A DNA stretch of 64,000 nt, taken from positions 761,001 through 825,000 of the forward strand of contig CP038128.1 of NCBI GenBank assembly GCA_004519485.1, read 5' to 3'. The position numbers were made by a program, and so were the translations under genes. The notes under the pieces were generated by a model that did no database searches, had not been told where the DNA came from, and worked only from the letters and a program-made list of their open reading frames with translations. The stretch comes from Nannochloropsis oceanica. Taxonomy: Eukaryota > Sar > Eustigmatophyceae > Eustigmatales > Monodopsidaceae. Shown here one piece after another: positions 25,217 to 36,335 of the stretch. Position 1 is the first letter of the stretch. The number at the start of each line of letters is the position of its first letter.

Positions 25217-25600
25217 AGAAATTATGATAAAAATTCAGAAATGTGGGAGTACTTTTTTTTTGCATCGTTTCTTAACCGTTATGTCATAGTTGGTCGTTCT
25301 AGACTCGTATTGTTTAGTTGTTGGTTGCGTTTGTGCAGGTGGGGAGATTGAATGTGGGCCGTTGGCGCCTTGTGTGTGAGGTGGCCCTTGTGTGTGGTCG
25401 AGGCACATTTAAGATCAGCCTACGATAATTGGCAAATGGTCGCCCTGTGCAACTTGAATTCGACACGTGTAGGCCACCACTTCCTCAAGGTCAAAGCTAG
25501 GGCTGCTGGCACAAGAGAGACAAAAGATACTCACGTTGCTGTGGTCTTGTACACTCCAGCCACTTCAGCACCCACAAAAGGCAACCCTTAGGTACTGGAC
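25217..25600. other. Intergenic spacer between RRP40 and IleRS
   Basis: The 384-bp spacer between two plus-strand genes shows no gene. It should hold the RRP40 3' end and the IleRS promoter. Confidence 0.65.
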
Positions 25601-28600
25601 ATGCATAAGCGCTGTGGACTTTCACATATGATCTCTTCACTCATTTCATCTTTTCCCCTCCCCCAATACACTCCCAAAGGGCGGCACCGCGCAGTGGTAA
25701 TGTCCCGGCGGGCGGTCTCCACGTTCGTCATGACGACTTGCCTGCTCCTTCTGCAGAGGTCAAGCACCCATGTTGTATGGCGCCGCAGTGTGCAAACTAG
25801 AAGCAGCAGCAGCATGCGAGGACGTGGTGGCTTGGGAAGCCCGGCGTTCCTGCTCTCTGCGTCACGACTTCGTCACACGGGCCCGATCCACGCCAAGAAG
25901 CAACCCGACGATCCGTCCGACCCCGCGAACCTCTACCGCGACACAGTGGCCCTCCCCCAGAGTAGCTTTGACCAGCGGGCCAATGCCATTGTCCGCGAAC
26001 CCCAACTCCACGACTTTTGGGAATCAGAGCGCATTTACCAAGGGTTGCACGAGAGCCGGAGGAAGAGCGGGGCCCCTAAGTTCACTCTGCACGACGGGCC
26101 TCCCTACGCCAATGGGGACCTGCACATTGGCCACGCGCTCAACAAAATTTTGAAGGACTTCATCAACCGCTATAAAATCCTGCGGGGGTTCGAGGTCCGG
26201 TATGTTCCCGGGTGGGACTGCCACGGGCTGCCTATCGAGCTCAAGGTGCTGCAGAGCCTGAAGCAGGTGGAGCGCCAGGCATTGACGCCCGTCACGCTGC
26301 GACAACGCGCTGGAGATTTTGCCAAGGAGACGGTGGACCGACAACGGACGTCGTTCAAACGCTATGGGGTATGGGGCGAGTGGGATGAGCCTTACATGAC
26401 ATTGCAGCCTGAGTACGAGGCAGCGCAAGTTCGCGTGTTTGGGGATATGGTCCTCAAGGGCCATATCTATCGAGGCCGCAAACCCGTGCATTGGAGTCCC
26501 TCTTCCCGCACTGCCCTGGCGGAAGCCGAGCTCGAATACCCCGAAAACCACATTTCAAAGTCTATATACGTCGCCTTTCCCGTCAGCTCCCTCGAAAGCT
26601 GCTCCGGGGCAGCCACGCTTGCTGCTGCGCACCCTGGAGGGATCCAGGCGCTGCGTGTCGCCATTTGGACGACAACGCCGTGGACCATCCCTTCAAACCT
26701 GGCAATTGCAGTAAATGCCGAACTGGAGTATTCAGTAGTTTCTCATCCAGAACTCGGCGAGCAGGCTTTTGTGGTCGCAAAGGACTTGGTGGGCAAGCTG
26801 GCGGAGAGCGTGTTCAAGGTGCAGGACAAGGGTGGGTTGACGGTCCTTGCCACGCTGAAGGGTCGAGACCTGGTAGGACTTAAGTACCGCCATCCGCTGT
26901 TTGATCGTGAATCACAGGTCTTGGAAGGAGGGGATTATATCACGACGGAGAGTGGGACGGGATTAGTGCATACGGCACCCGGGCATGGGCAGGAGGATTA
27001 TCTGACTGGAATGAAATATGGTTTACCGTTGCTGAGTCCTGTGGATGATGCGGGGCGTTTCACGGAGGAAGTGGGACCGAGGTTTGAGGGTAAGGATGTG
27101 CTGGGCGATGGGAACATGGAGGTAGTTCAGGCGTTGAATGAGACGGGGTCCTTGATTTTGATGGAGCCGTATAATCATAAGTACCCTTATGACTGGCGCA
27201 CGAAGAAGCCGACGATTTTCCGGGCTACGGACCAATGGTTTGCGTCAGTGGATTCATTCCGACAGGATGCCCTGGCAGCAATTGAAACGGTACATTGGAT
27301 GCCGGAAGTGGGGAAGAAGCGAATTTCGATCATGACGGAATCGAGGTCTGATTGGTGCATTTCGAGGCAACGGTCTTGGGGGGTGCCGATCCCTGTGTTT
27401 TATAACAAAGAGGATGGCGCGACCTTGATGAATGAGAAGACCCTCGCTCATCTGGAGGGTGTGTTTCGTACACATGGTTCGGATGCGTGGTGGACGATGG
27501 ACACGGTTGATTTGCTTCCTGCTGAGTATAAAGAGCAGTCGGGGCTGTGGGAGAAGGGGACTGACACCATGGACGTGTGGTTTGACAGTGGGTCGTCATG
27601 GGCCGGTGTGGTAAAGGAACGCGGGGATTCTTTGTCGTTTCCTGCTGATGTATATCTGGAAGGGGTCGATCAGCACCGAGGCTGGTTCCAGTCTTCCCTT
27701 TTGACGTGCGTGGCGGCTACGGGGATGGCACCTTACAAAACGGTAGTAACGCACGGCTTTGTGCTTGATGAAAAAGGGTACAAGATGAGTAAGAGCTTGG
27801 GTAATGTCGTTGACCCGATGAAGGTCATCGAGGGAGGAAATAACAAAAAGCAAGACCCGGCATATGGCGCAGACGTGTTGCGGTTGTGGGTGTCGTCGGT
27901 GGACTACTCGAGTGACGTGTGCGTTGGGTCAAATATTTTGAAGCAAATCGGCGATTCCTACCGGAAGCTCCGCAACACCGCCCGATACCTCATCGGAAAT
28001 CTCCACGACTTTGATCCAAACAAAGATGCCGTCGCCTACGACACTCTTCCTCGCCTGGATAAGTACATCTTGGGCCGGCTCTCTTTGATGTTGCAAGAGG
28101 TGGAGAACGCTTATGATAGCTACCAGTTCAGTCGTGCCAGCCAGGCCTTGCAGCGCTTTGCCGTCACTGATCTCTCTAATTTTTACATGGATGTGGCCAA
28201 GGACCGCTTGTATATCGCCGCCCCCGATGACACTCGTCGACGTACATGCCAAACTACGATGCAGCTGCTTTTGGAGGGGATGGCGACGGCGATGAGCCCG
28301 CTCTTGCCTCATATGGCTGAGGATATCTGGCAAAACCTGCCTTATGCCCGGCCGACCACCAGTATCTTCCAAGCAGGCTGGATAAGAAAAGACCGTCAGT
28401 ATCCCTCGTATGAGGATGACGCCTGGGCTGCCGTCTTGAGGTTGAGGGATGATGTGAACAAGTGCATGGAAGCTGGACGACGGGAAGGCGTGATTGGCGC
28501 GTCATTGGAGGCAGCTGTCTATGTCTATGCCCCTGACGCCGAGCTCCGCACCGTGTTGGATGGCTTGATGGGAGATGCGACATTTCAACATCCTCCGGCG

Positions 28601-28912
28601 AAAAGCAACAACGTCGACGACCTCCGCTTTTTGTTGCTTGCGTCCCAGGTGCATGTGGTGGACTCCGTAGTGGAGGTGACGGCGAATTGCGACCAAGCGT
28701 TGAGCCAGCTGCGGGATACGGCCAGCGGGGCCGTATTAGGAATTAAGCGGGCGAGCGGCAGCAAATGCAGCCGATGTTGGTATTACGGTGATCTGTCTCC
28801 GGCGGACGCCGAATTGCCCCATATCTGCCCGCGCTGCTCGCACGCCGTCCAAGCCAGGGGCGGCCTAAAGCCAGCAGCAGCTCAGCCAGCGGAAGTCGGC
28901 GCCCCACAGTAA
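25601..28912 (+). CDS. IARS2: Organellar (bacterial-type) isoleucyl-tRNA synthetase
   Basis: It charges tRNA-Ile in plastid and/or mitochondrion. One uninterrupted frame of 1,103 codons holds a class I synthetase. HIGH is in NGDLHIGHALNKIL and KMSKS in EKGYKMSKSLGNVVDPMKVI. The editing domain carries TTPWTIPSNLAIAVN, GTGLVHTAPGHGQEDY and the VPGWDCHGLPIE block. DVWFDSGSSWAG lies between editing and catalytic halves, and a C-terminal zinc finger (CSRCWYYGD, then CPRCSH) marks the bacterial type. The first ATG is 25601, with an in-frame stop just upstream. ATG at 25699 (MSRRAVSTFVMTTCLLLLQR) is an equally plausible start and gives a leader rich in Ser and Arg. Two in-frame starts could allow dual targeting. 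It is intronless, unlike most neighbours. Confidence 0.95.
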   Translation: MHKRCGLSHMISSLISSFPLPQYTPKGRHRAVVMSRRAVSTFVMTTCLLLLQRSSTHVVWRRSVQTRSSSSMRGRGGLGSPAFLLSASRLRHTGPIHAKKQPDDPSDPANLYRDTVALPQSSFDQRANAIVREPQLHDFWESERIYQGLHESRRKSGAPKFTLHDGPPYANGDLHIGHALNKILKDFINRYKILRGFEVRYVPGWDCHGLPIELKVLQSLKQVERQALTPVTLRQRAGDFAKETVDRQRTSFKRYGVWGEWDEPYMTLQPEYEAAQVRVFGDMVLKGHIYRGRKPVHWSPSSRTALAEAELEYPENHISKSIYVAFPVSSLESCSGAATLAAAHPGGIQALRVAIWTTTPWTIPSNLAIAVNAELEYSVVSHPELGEQAFVVAKDLVGKLAESVFKVQDKGGLTVLATLKGRDLVGLKYRHPLFDRESQVLEGGDYITTESGTGLVHTAPGHGQEDYLTGMKYGLPLLSPVDDAGRFTEEVGPRFEGKDVLGDGNMEVVQALNETGSLILMEPYNHKYPYDWRTKKPTIFRATDQWFASVDSFRQDALAAIETVHWMPEVGKKRISIMTESRSDWCISRQRSWGVPIPVFYNKEDGATLMNEKTLAHLEGVFRTHGSDAWWTMDTVDLLPAEYKEQSGLWEKGTDTMDVWFDSGSSWAGVVKERGDSLSFPADVYLEGVDQHRGWFQSSLLTCVAATGMAPYKTVVTHGFVLDEKGYKMSKSLGNVVDPMKVIEGGNNKKQDPAYGADVLRLWVSSVDYSSDVCVGSNILKQIGDSYRKLRNTARYLIGNLHDFDPNKDAVAYDTLPRLDKYILGRLSLMLQEVENAYDSYQFSRASQALQRFAVTDLSNFYMDVAKDRLYIAAPDDTRRRTCQTTMQLLLEGMATAMSPLLPHMAEDIWQNLPYARPTTSIFQAGWIRKDRQYPSYEDDAWAAVLRLRDDVNKCMEAGRREGVIGASLEAAVYVYAPDAELRTVLDGLMGDATFQHPPAKSNNVDDLRFLLLASQVHVVDSVVEVTANCDQALSQLRDTASGAVLGIKRASGSKCSRCWYYGDLSPADAELPHICPRCSHAVQARGGLKPAAAQPAEVGAPQ

Positions 28913-29336
28913 TATGTATGCGAGTGGAGATAGAACTGATTAAATCGAATAAGCAAACCGTAAAGAAAAATTGGACCCCGTATTGATTTTCTTATAAAAC
29001 GACAAGTATTGATTGGATTTTGGGGGTAAAAAGATGGGCCAAGTTGTCTTGCGCGCGAACCGATGCCATGGTGCAATCGCCAAAGCTTCGATTTTTTTCT
29101 TCACTTCTGATCAAGCTCACATACCACACGATATTTTCTGCCAAGGCACTGTAGAGTGTCAGAGGGGGCTACGATACATGGCGCAATTCGGAGCTAGGTG
29201 TAGGAAGCAGAATGTTTCGGCCTTCCCCTGTGCTGCTTCCCCCACCACCAGTGCATGCTTCCACCTCCCTCACATCCACTTCGTCTGTGACTTTCCTCCA
29301 CGCACAAACACAGGACCACATCCAGCCAGAGAAGCC
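28913..29336. other. Intergenic spacer before gamma-tubulin
   Basis: No separate gene is visible. An in-frame open stretch continues upstream of the tubulin ATG to about 29013 but is not tubulin-like. Pyrimidine tract plus AG sites near 29310 suggest an intron in the 5' leader. Confidence 0.6.
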
Positions 29337-31167
29337 ATGCCGCACGAAATCATCACGCTGCAGGTGGGCCAGTGCGGCAATCAGATCGGCAGCGAGTTTT
29401 GGAAGCAAATCTGTGCGGAGCACGGCATCAGTCCCGATGGCATGCTTCAGGACTTCGCCACGGAGGGGAACGACCGCAAGGACGTCTTCTTCTATCAGGC
29501 GGACGATGATCACTACATTCCCCGGGCCTTATTGATGGACTTAGAGCCGCGTGTCATAAATTCGATTCTGAATTCGGAGTACCGCGGCTTGTACAACCAG
29601 GAGAATGTCTTCATGGCTAGCAATGGTGGCGGGGCGGGTAACAATTGGGCGTCAGGCCATCGGCAGGCGGAGGAGTACCACGATCAGCTCATGGAGATGA
29701 TCGATCGGGAGGCGGATGGCAGTGACAGCCTGGAGGGGTTTGTTCTTTGTCACTCTATAGCTGGTGGCACGGGCTCAGGGATGGTGCGTACTGGGGAGGG
29801 TAGGAGAGGGATTATTTCCTTGTCTGCCGTGGAAGTAGTGACAAGATATCTGTATGTTTCTTTCATCTATGCCACATAGGTCTTTATATTCTACGCTTGA
29901 AACGCCTTTTCTCACATACCACTTCCCCCTTCCTTTCCTTTTCTTTCCTTCCCTTCACCACCACCTATCCCGAAGGGCTCCTACCTGCTCGAGCGACTCA
30001 ACGATCACTTCCCCAAAAAGCTCATTCAGACCTACTCCGTCTTCCCCAATTGGGATCAAACCCAAAGTGATGTGGTGGTGCAGCCATATAATTCCCTCCT
30101 TACGCTCAAGCGCCTAACCTTGAACGCGGATTGCGTGGTGGTCCTGGATAACACGGCCCTCAATCGCATTGCTGTGGACCGCCTGCGCATCACCAATCCT
30201 ACTGTCAATCAACTCAATTCCCTCGTTTCTACGGTACGTGGATTAATTGCACGCTCGGTCTCCTTGTCGGCGGTCGTCTTGTCGACAGTCTTCAAGGACT
30301 TGCCGTTTACGCTTGTGAACACATTTTATCCTTACTAATTTCCGTCACTCCCTCCCTCCTTCTCTCCCTTCCTCTCTTCCTCCCTAGGTCATGGCTGCCT
30401 CCACCACCACCCTACGTTACCCCGGGTACATGAACAATGACCTTATCGGGCTGGTCGCATCCCTCATCCCCACCCCTCGCTGCCATTTCCTCATGACGGG
30501 GTATACGCCCCTTGTGATCTCCGACGTGCAAACCTCCGCTGTGAGGAAAACAACCGTCTTGGACGTCATGCGTCGCCTGACCCAAACAAAAAATATCATG
30601 GTGTCTGCTTCTACGCGCACGGGGTGTTATATTTCCATTTTGAATATCATTCAGGGAGACGTCGATCCGACCCAAGTTCACAAGGCTTTGCAGCGAATCC
30701 GCGAGAGGAAATTAGTAAATTTTATCCCGTGGGGCCCGGCGTCGATTCAGGTGGCTTTGTCAAGGAAAAGTGCATATGTTGAGACAGCGCACAAAGTCTC
30801 GGGATTAATGTTGGCGAATCATACATGTATGGCTAGCTTGTTCCAGCGGTCGGTAAATCAATATGATAAGATTAGGAAGAGGAATGCCTTCGTCGAGAAT
30901 TATCGAAAAGAGCCCATGTTTCAGGATTCCCTGGATGAGTTTGATTCGTCTCGGGAAGTGGTACAGGGATTGATTGATGAGTACAAAGCAGCTGAAGGGC
31001 CCGATTATATCTCTTGGGGCCACCAGGGAGGGATAGGGAGTAGCGCGGCGGGGGGGTTGCCTGTGTCGGCGGTGGAGCGGCAGCAGCAGCCACAGCAGCA
31101 GCTACAACAACAACAGCCGCTGCAGGTGCCATCATCTGGATTCCAGCATCCGCACCAGCCGCACTAA
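29337..31167 (+). CDS. TUBG: Gamma-tubulin
   Basis: It nucleates microtubules at organising centres. Three phase-0 exons (29337-29783, 29976-30233, 30388-31167) give 494 residues. The start [19 protein letters not shown] is typical, and ATG 29337 is fixed by this conserved N-terminus. The GTP-binding glycine loop is [12 protein letters not shown], split by intron 1 at Met. Gamma-specific blocks include [47 protein letters not shown] and [18 protein letters not shown]. After GPDYISWG, where gamma-tubulins normally end, there is an extra tail of about 45 residues with a Gln-rich segment encoded by CAG/CAA triplets. The tail is unusual; the fold looks complete. Confidence 0.97.
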
Positions 31168-31985
31168 TGATGATGGAGAGAGAAAGAAGGGAGATGGAAG
31201 GGAGGAAGGGATTGATGTTGTACAGTTTCCTGTGGACCGAGTGATGCATGTGGAATGATAGATAAGATAAGATAAGAAGGAAGGAGGGCAGCAGCTGAAG
31301 AAGGACAGGCAGAATAAGAGGGAGGAGAAAGGAGGCTGACGCAAACGACAAAAAATGAGTAGAATCGCAACCACATATTAACATCAACGACGACGACAAC
31401 AACACCCGAGAGAAAGAATAAAAGGACGAATGAACGAATGAAGGGGGTGAAATGAGAGAGAAAATTGTGCATACATTTGTTTCTTTTTCTCACGGGCCAT
31501 GACGCTTCAATGTTCTCTAACTCTATTCACTCAGTTGATTATATCATTCTAATCTTCGGTGTCCCTTCGTAAAGACTATACATTCTCACTTACTCGCACG
31601 CTTATGTTTCCACGCATGTATGACACTTGACTACGACCACTTTCTCTAGCCCTTCCTCCAATCCTCCTCTGTCGATCTTCCGATTGGAACTTAAACCTTA
31701 CGCAGGATTTGTTAACGTCATTCAGGTCATCTTGCGCGACTTTTTTGTTCTCTTTTCTCACTGTCTTTTGTCCCTCCTCCTTTTCCTCTCACCTCTTTTA
31801 TTTCTCACTCTGAGAGCCCTCCAGTAGCGGCGGCAGCAGCAGCAGCAGCAGTAGCAACAACAACAACAACAACAACAACAGCAGCAGCAGCAGCAGCAAT
31901 ACCAGTGAGCGGAGGATGACAGCTTGAATTTAGTAAACACTAAGCCCCCCTCCTCCCCTCCCTTCTACTCGTCTCCCTTGTTCTC
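31168..31985. other. Convergent 3' intergenic region
   Basis: This 818-bp 3' flank lies between gamma-tubulin and MCM9. It is purine-rich on the plus strand near 31180-31340 (GGAAGG, GATAA repeats) and holds the CAG/CAA microsatellite. No gene is visible. Confidence 0.7.
31825..31899. repeat. CAG/CAA triplet microsatellite
   Basis: Blocks of CAG, then CAA, then CAG units form a pure triplet array about 75 bp long. It lies outside coding sequence, 87 bp beyond the MCM9 stop codon. Similar arrays encode glutamine runs elsewhere in this window. Confidence 0.93.
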
Positions 31986-34635
31986 TCATTCAGGTGGTAC
32001 TGGAGCAGCGCCAATACCAGCAGCAGGCATCTGCAGCCCCAAGGAGCGGAGGATGACAGCTTGCATGTCCGCATAGTCTTGATCAGGATCCTTAGAGTCG
32101 TAATGGTAGTCTGCCAGAAGAGGAAAAGTGAAAAGGTGGAAAGTGTTTGTGGTGATTGTGTAAAACATATTTGCCTCTTCAGACGTGTCGGCATAGAAGC
32201 TTGGTGTGTCACTTAATTCTCTCTCTCTCTCCTTTCTCCTTCCCTCCTGCCTCACCTCGATAAGGCCCCAGGCTGGGAATGGACTGACGACAGCATTCTA
32301 CGCAAAACACAGCCACCACGGCATCCTGCAGGGTGACACGATTTCGACACATCAAGCGGGCATGGGCCTCTGACAAACGAATGAGGCTCTCGAGGAGGCG
32401 GACGGTGGTGAGGGCGACGCTGCGGTGGTCCGAGCTTCGTTGCATCTGATGAAAATGTCGAGGGGAAGCGAGGAACATATATACACTCATCATAAATCTT
32501 CTTCCTTACATCTACGATTTATTCTCTTTTTAAGATTTCCATTTCACACTATATCTGCTCTCCGTTCCCCACCCCAATTCCTTCCTCCTGCGTACCTGGT
32601 AGTACCGCTCCAACACCGCCATGGCATCCGGTGTCCACTTGGGTTGATACGCATCCTTCACAAACGCCACGTATTTCTGCAGTTTTTCAAGCCCCCAAAA
32701 CGGCACACTGTTAGCAGCAGCAAGCCTCTCCAACCCCGACGAGGCCGACCCACCACTTGAAGCCGTCCCTGCCGGCGTTGCTGGTGAGTTTATTTGGGTC
32801 TTCGACTGTTGGTGCTCACGCTGGTCTTGCGGAATGGACCCTTCCAGCACAAACGTCGAGACGGCCTCGTCCCACTCCTCCCCACACTTATCCGTCAAGA
32901 GCAGGATCAAGTCAAACCGGGAGAGCAAGGGTGCATTTATCGCCGTCTTAGTGGTTAAGTCCCCAATATCCCCAGCTCCGACCATCTGATCCACATCCAA
33001 CGTAACCTTCGGATTGGTCACGGCAATCACCGACGCCCTCGCATTAAGTTTACACACCAGACCCGCCTTGGCTATGCTCAACGTCTGTTGTTCCATCGCC
33101 TCATGAATCGCCGTACGGTCATGCTCCCGTATACTCGAAAACTCGTCGATGCAACACAGCCCCCTATCCGCAAGCACCAACGCGCCCGCCTCCAGCACCC
33201 ACTCATTCCCATCTCGCACCGCACTACAAGTCAACCCCGCATTCGTCGTCCCAATTCCCGTCGTCAATACCGACCGTGGCACCAACCGACTTGCAAACCG
33301 CAAAAACTGACTCTTGCCTGTCCCCGGGTCCCCCACCAACAGCAGATGTGGGTGGCTTCGAACACTAAACTTATCATGGTTCCCCCCCCCTCCACCATGA
33401 GCAGTAGCAGCGGCAGTAGGTGCAGCAGACGACGATTCTTGCTCCACTCCTCCTATGATGGTTAGAAGTATCGCGAGCTTCACGACCAGCATGCCATAGA
33501 TCTGGGGACACACGGAACGGACGATGATATTTCGCGCGAACAACGACTCCTTCCTTTCATAATGCTCCGCCCAAAACCGCATGAACTCCTGCCGGCACTC
33601 CTCATGGAGAACCGAATTACCCTGTAGCAAATTAGGCTTTCTGGCCAACCGCACGCTGTTCGCCCTAAGGACGACTTCTACCTCGCACCGCCTGTCCTTA
33701 CAGACTGGCCGCCAGCGTCGCACCAAGCACCCAGATACCACGATATCGTCCCCTGGCCGGCAGGTATCAACGAGGTCATCCTCCAAGGCCACAAGAATCG
33801 AGCGGGGGATGGAACCAAACTTGAGGTTTTGGACTTGCTCTTGGACTTTGAGTTCTTGGTAATCCGTGCATTCATCCCCGTCGGGGTTTTCCACAAATTC
33901 ACTCGAGCGGCACTCACGTGGACAAGCCCGAGGGGGCTGCAGCATGTAGCCCTGCTCAAAGTCGGCATAAACTCGAAAGCGGTGCCCGCACTTGCTGTTT
34001 TTGCAAGTGTATTCCCGCGAGGCATTTAGCATTTTGACGGTACCAAGACGGACAACTGTACCCGTCACCTGAATGAGCCGCCCGACGTCATGCGCACGGA
34101 TACCACTTAAGCTCGCCTTATACAGCTCCGGAATAGGGGGGATGTGCGAGATGCGGACATGAGCGTGTCCCTTGACGCTTCTGTACGAAGAGGGCATTGA
34201 CGCGATTCCCTGCTGTTGTTGCTGCTGCTGGTTTAGACTGTCTTGGTAGTCGAGCAGCTTCAGCAAGGTCATTTGCACGCGTAACACGGCTTCCTCAAAA
34301 ATGGGAAGGAGTACCATTGGATTGTACATGAGTAGATAGCCCACCTGGGGATTGAAGGCAATCACGTCCTGAGCATTCACCACAAAGGGATGGTGACCCA
34401 TCTCATCATCCTCCTCTAGCAGTTCCTGCAGTGTTTTGATGTACCGCGGGCTGGGTCCTCGCTGGATGAAAGCCACAAAGATGTCGCGGTGCTCGTCGGG
34501 GCTCAATAAGGTATGACCGGCACGGATGAGGCGGATGGCGGCTGCATTGTTAGGCATTGGCGGATGATGAGGACATGAGGGGACTGCAGGAGGAGGAGGA
34601 GGAGGGGGGGGAGGTCGGGAGGCGGGGGAGAACAT
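31986..34635 (-). CDS. MCM9: DNA helicase MCM9
   Basis: MCM9 acts with MCM8 in homologous recombination and mismatch repair. Three phase-consistent exons (34635-32596, 32445-32256, 32110-31986) give 784 residues. The N-terminal MCM domain holds [20 protein letters not shown] and a zinc ribbon ([10 protein letters not shown], then CPREC). The AAA+ core has Walker [12 protein letters not shown], Walker B LCCIDEF, the MCM9-like [20 protein letters not shown], sensor TNPK and arginine finger PLLSRFDLI. Exon 2 encodes the C-terminal lid with [16 protein letters not shown]. The protein ends about 40 residues after the lid and lacks the long C-terminal extension of animal MCM9. The N-terminus is a Pro run (PPPPPPPPP). 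The start ATG at 34635 is the first in frame. Confidence 0.92.
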
Positions 34636-34920
34636 CTCTTGGACGGGCGGGCGGTGATACAACAGGAGGATTATCTCGGAGGAGAAGGACGGTGCGGACT
34701 TCAGCTGTGTGTGATGAGGTGGTTGTGGGAGGCAAGGGCGCGTGAAGAGTGTGGGGCAGAAAGAACAAAGATCATGCTTTCCGCGTCAGCGAGGGGTCCA
34801 GCGGCGTGATCATCTTGTTGAGCTTCAAGTCAAGTTGCCCCCCCAGATACGCACCTAATCTTACTCTCTGCTTGCCTGCCCTTTACTGCTACAGGCCTTA
34901 CCAAGCCCTCCTCCACAAGA
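34636..34920. promoter_or_regulatory. Shared 5' region of MCM9 (-) and SnoaL-like plastid protein (+)
   Basis: These 285 bp lie between divergent ATGs. The MCM9 frame stays open a little beyond its first ATG without another ATG. No core promoter motif was identified. Confidence 0.45.
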
Positions 34921-35973
34921 ATGAAGTTGTTCGCAGCCGTCTTCGTGCTGGTGGCCGCCATCAGCACCATTTTGACAGTTAATGCCTTTGTCCCCCACCC
35001 GCCCCCCTCGCCCTTCATAGCTGGTAGTAGCACCAGCACGATGGGCAGGACAAGGCGCTCGGCTGCCACTCTTGTCGCCCCGACGTCGTCCATCAAGTCG
35101 AGTGTGCAAGACACCTTGAAGCAGGCGTTTCCATCAGTCCAAATTCCTGCAGAGTTCTTGTCCGCCGTCAGCTCCCCCGGGATGGGCACGGACTTGGAGC
35201 GAGCATTAATTCGCGGCAAGGCATTTGCGGCCATGGCGCCGCGCGTGTTGATTACCAGGGGCTGGGACGTGTTGTCCGACGATTTTGTGTACTACAGTAG
35301 CGCAACGGGCAAGTTGGACCGTGCGGGATTTCTTGGCTTGGTGTGCATCATGGAACGGGCTTTGCCGGACTTGCAGCAATCTGCCTCTAAGTTTGAGGTG
35401 ACGAGCGACGGGGCAGTGATGTACGTCTCGGAAGCTGTAGGCACTTTTACAGGTCAGCTTATCATCAGCGAGACAATGCAAGAAGGCAATGGACTCAAGT
35501 ACCAGGGGTTAAGGGAGGCGTGCGTCGTGGCATTTAATGACGATGGGCAACTGCAGAGTTTGAGCGCAGGATTGGTAGTGGAGGAGGAAAGCGACGGCAA
35601 GGATGAGAGCGTGGCGGAGGCAGCGCAAGTGGAGTTGATGAAACGGTTGGCCTCGCATGTGCAAAAGTTGGAGATGACGCCGACGGGCAAGTCGGCCCGG
35701 GAAAAAATTCAACAAGACATCGATAGCACTCAGGCAAAGATTGACGCGTATGAAAAGGCGGGGGAGACGGTGAAGGTGGGAACAGGGGCAGGGCTTGGAG
35801 GACTTTTGCAGGCGCTGGGAGTCGATGTGCCGAAAGCGGAGATTTTGAGCGACGTGTTGGTGTCGCATGCATCGGAGCCATTGCTGGTGATGGAGGCGAG
35901 CGATCTGATCACAGTCCCGACGGAGTGTGATGCATTGATGGATAACATTAATCCAATGACTACAGTCTGGTAA
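34921..35973 (+). CDS. Plastid-targeted protein with SnoaL/NTF2-like domain
   Basis: This single-exon gene of 350 codons has no firm function. Residues 1-22 form a clear signal peptide (AAVFVLVAAISTILTVNA) followed by FVPHPPPSP. An Ala-Phe junction and a Pro/Ser/Arg-rich stretch after it fit a stramenopile signal-plus-transit leader, so I infer a plastid location. Residues about 95-205 resemble a SnoaL-like (NTF2 fold) domain: a helix, then GWDVLSDDFVYYSS, RAGFLGLVCIMERALPDLQQ, and YVSEAVGTFTGQL, with the alternating pattern of that sheet. The C-terminal 140 residues are a helical, charged region followed by a Gly-rich segment (VKVGTGAGLGGLLQALG) and match nothing I know. No catalytic residues are assigned. 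Confidence 0.8.
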   Translation: MKLFAAVFVLVAAISTILTVNAFVPHPPPSPFIAGSSTSTMGRTRRSAATLVAPTSSIKSSVQDTLKQAFPSVQIPAEFLSAVSSPGMGTDLERALIRGKAFAAMAPRVLITRGWDVLSDDFVYYSSATGKLDRAGFLGLVCIMERALPDLQQSASKFEVTSDGAVMYVSEAVGTFTGQLIISETMQEGNGLKYQGLREACVVAFNDDGQLQSLSAGLVVEEESDGKDESVAEAAQVELMKRLASHVQKLEMTPTGKSAREKIQQDIDSTQAKIDAYEKAGETVKVGTGAGLGGLLQALGVDVPKAEILSDVLVSHASEPLLVMEASDLITVPTECDALMDNINPMTTVW

Positions 35974-36335
35974 GGAAAGAACAGAGGGAGGGGTATAGGA
36001 ACGGGTAGGCGATGTAAGAAGGAAGAATGAACGAATATCCCAGAAGGGAAGGGGAAAGGGGGGATGGGATGGATCTGAAGGAGAGGCAAGTACAGTAAAG
36101 CCATCGGTAGGGCACCGATTTTGGAGGGTAGGGAGAGTAGGCATTCATTACCAGCAACAGCTACAGCAGCTACAGCAGCAACAGCGCTAACAAAAAAGAA
36201 AAGGGGAAGGCCAACCACAAGCAAAGAAGCTCACAAACAGACGCAACCTTCATCGATTATCGACCTAGTTTACTTTTACTTTACCAAAGCACCCTCTCTC
36301 GTTTACATCACCGTCATCCGTTTATCATCCGTTTA
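35974..36335. other. Convergent 3' intergenic region
   Basis: The 362-bp spacer between the convergent SnoaL-like gene and the kinase gene contains a short CAG/CTA triplet patch (about 36151-36186). No gene is visible. Confidence 0.7.
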
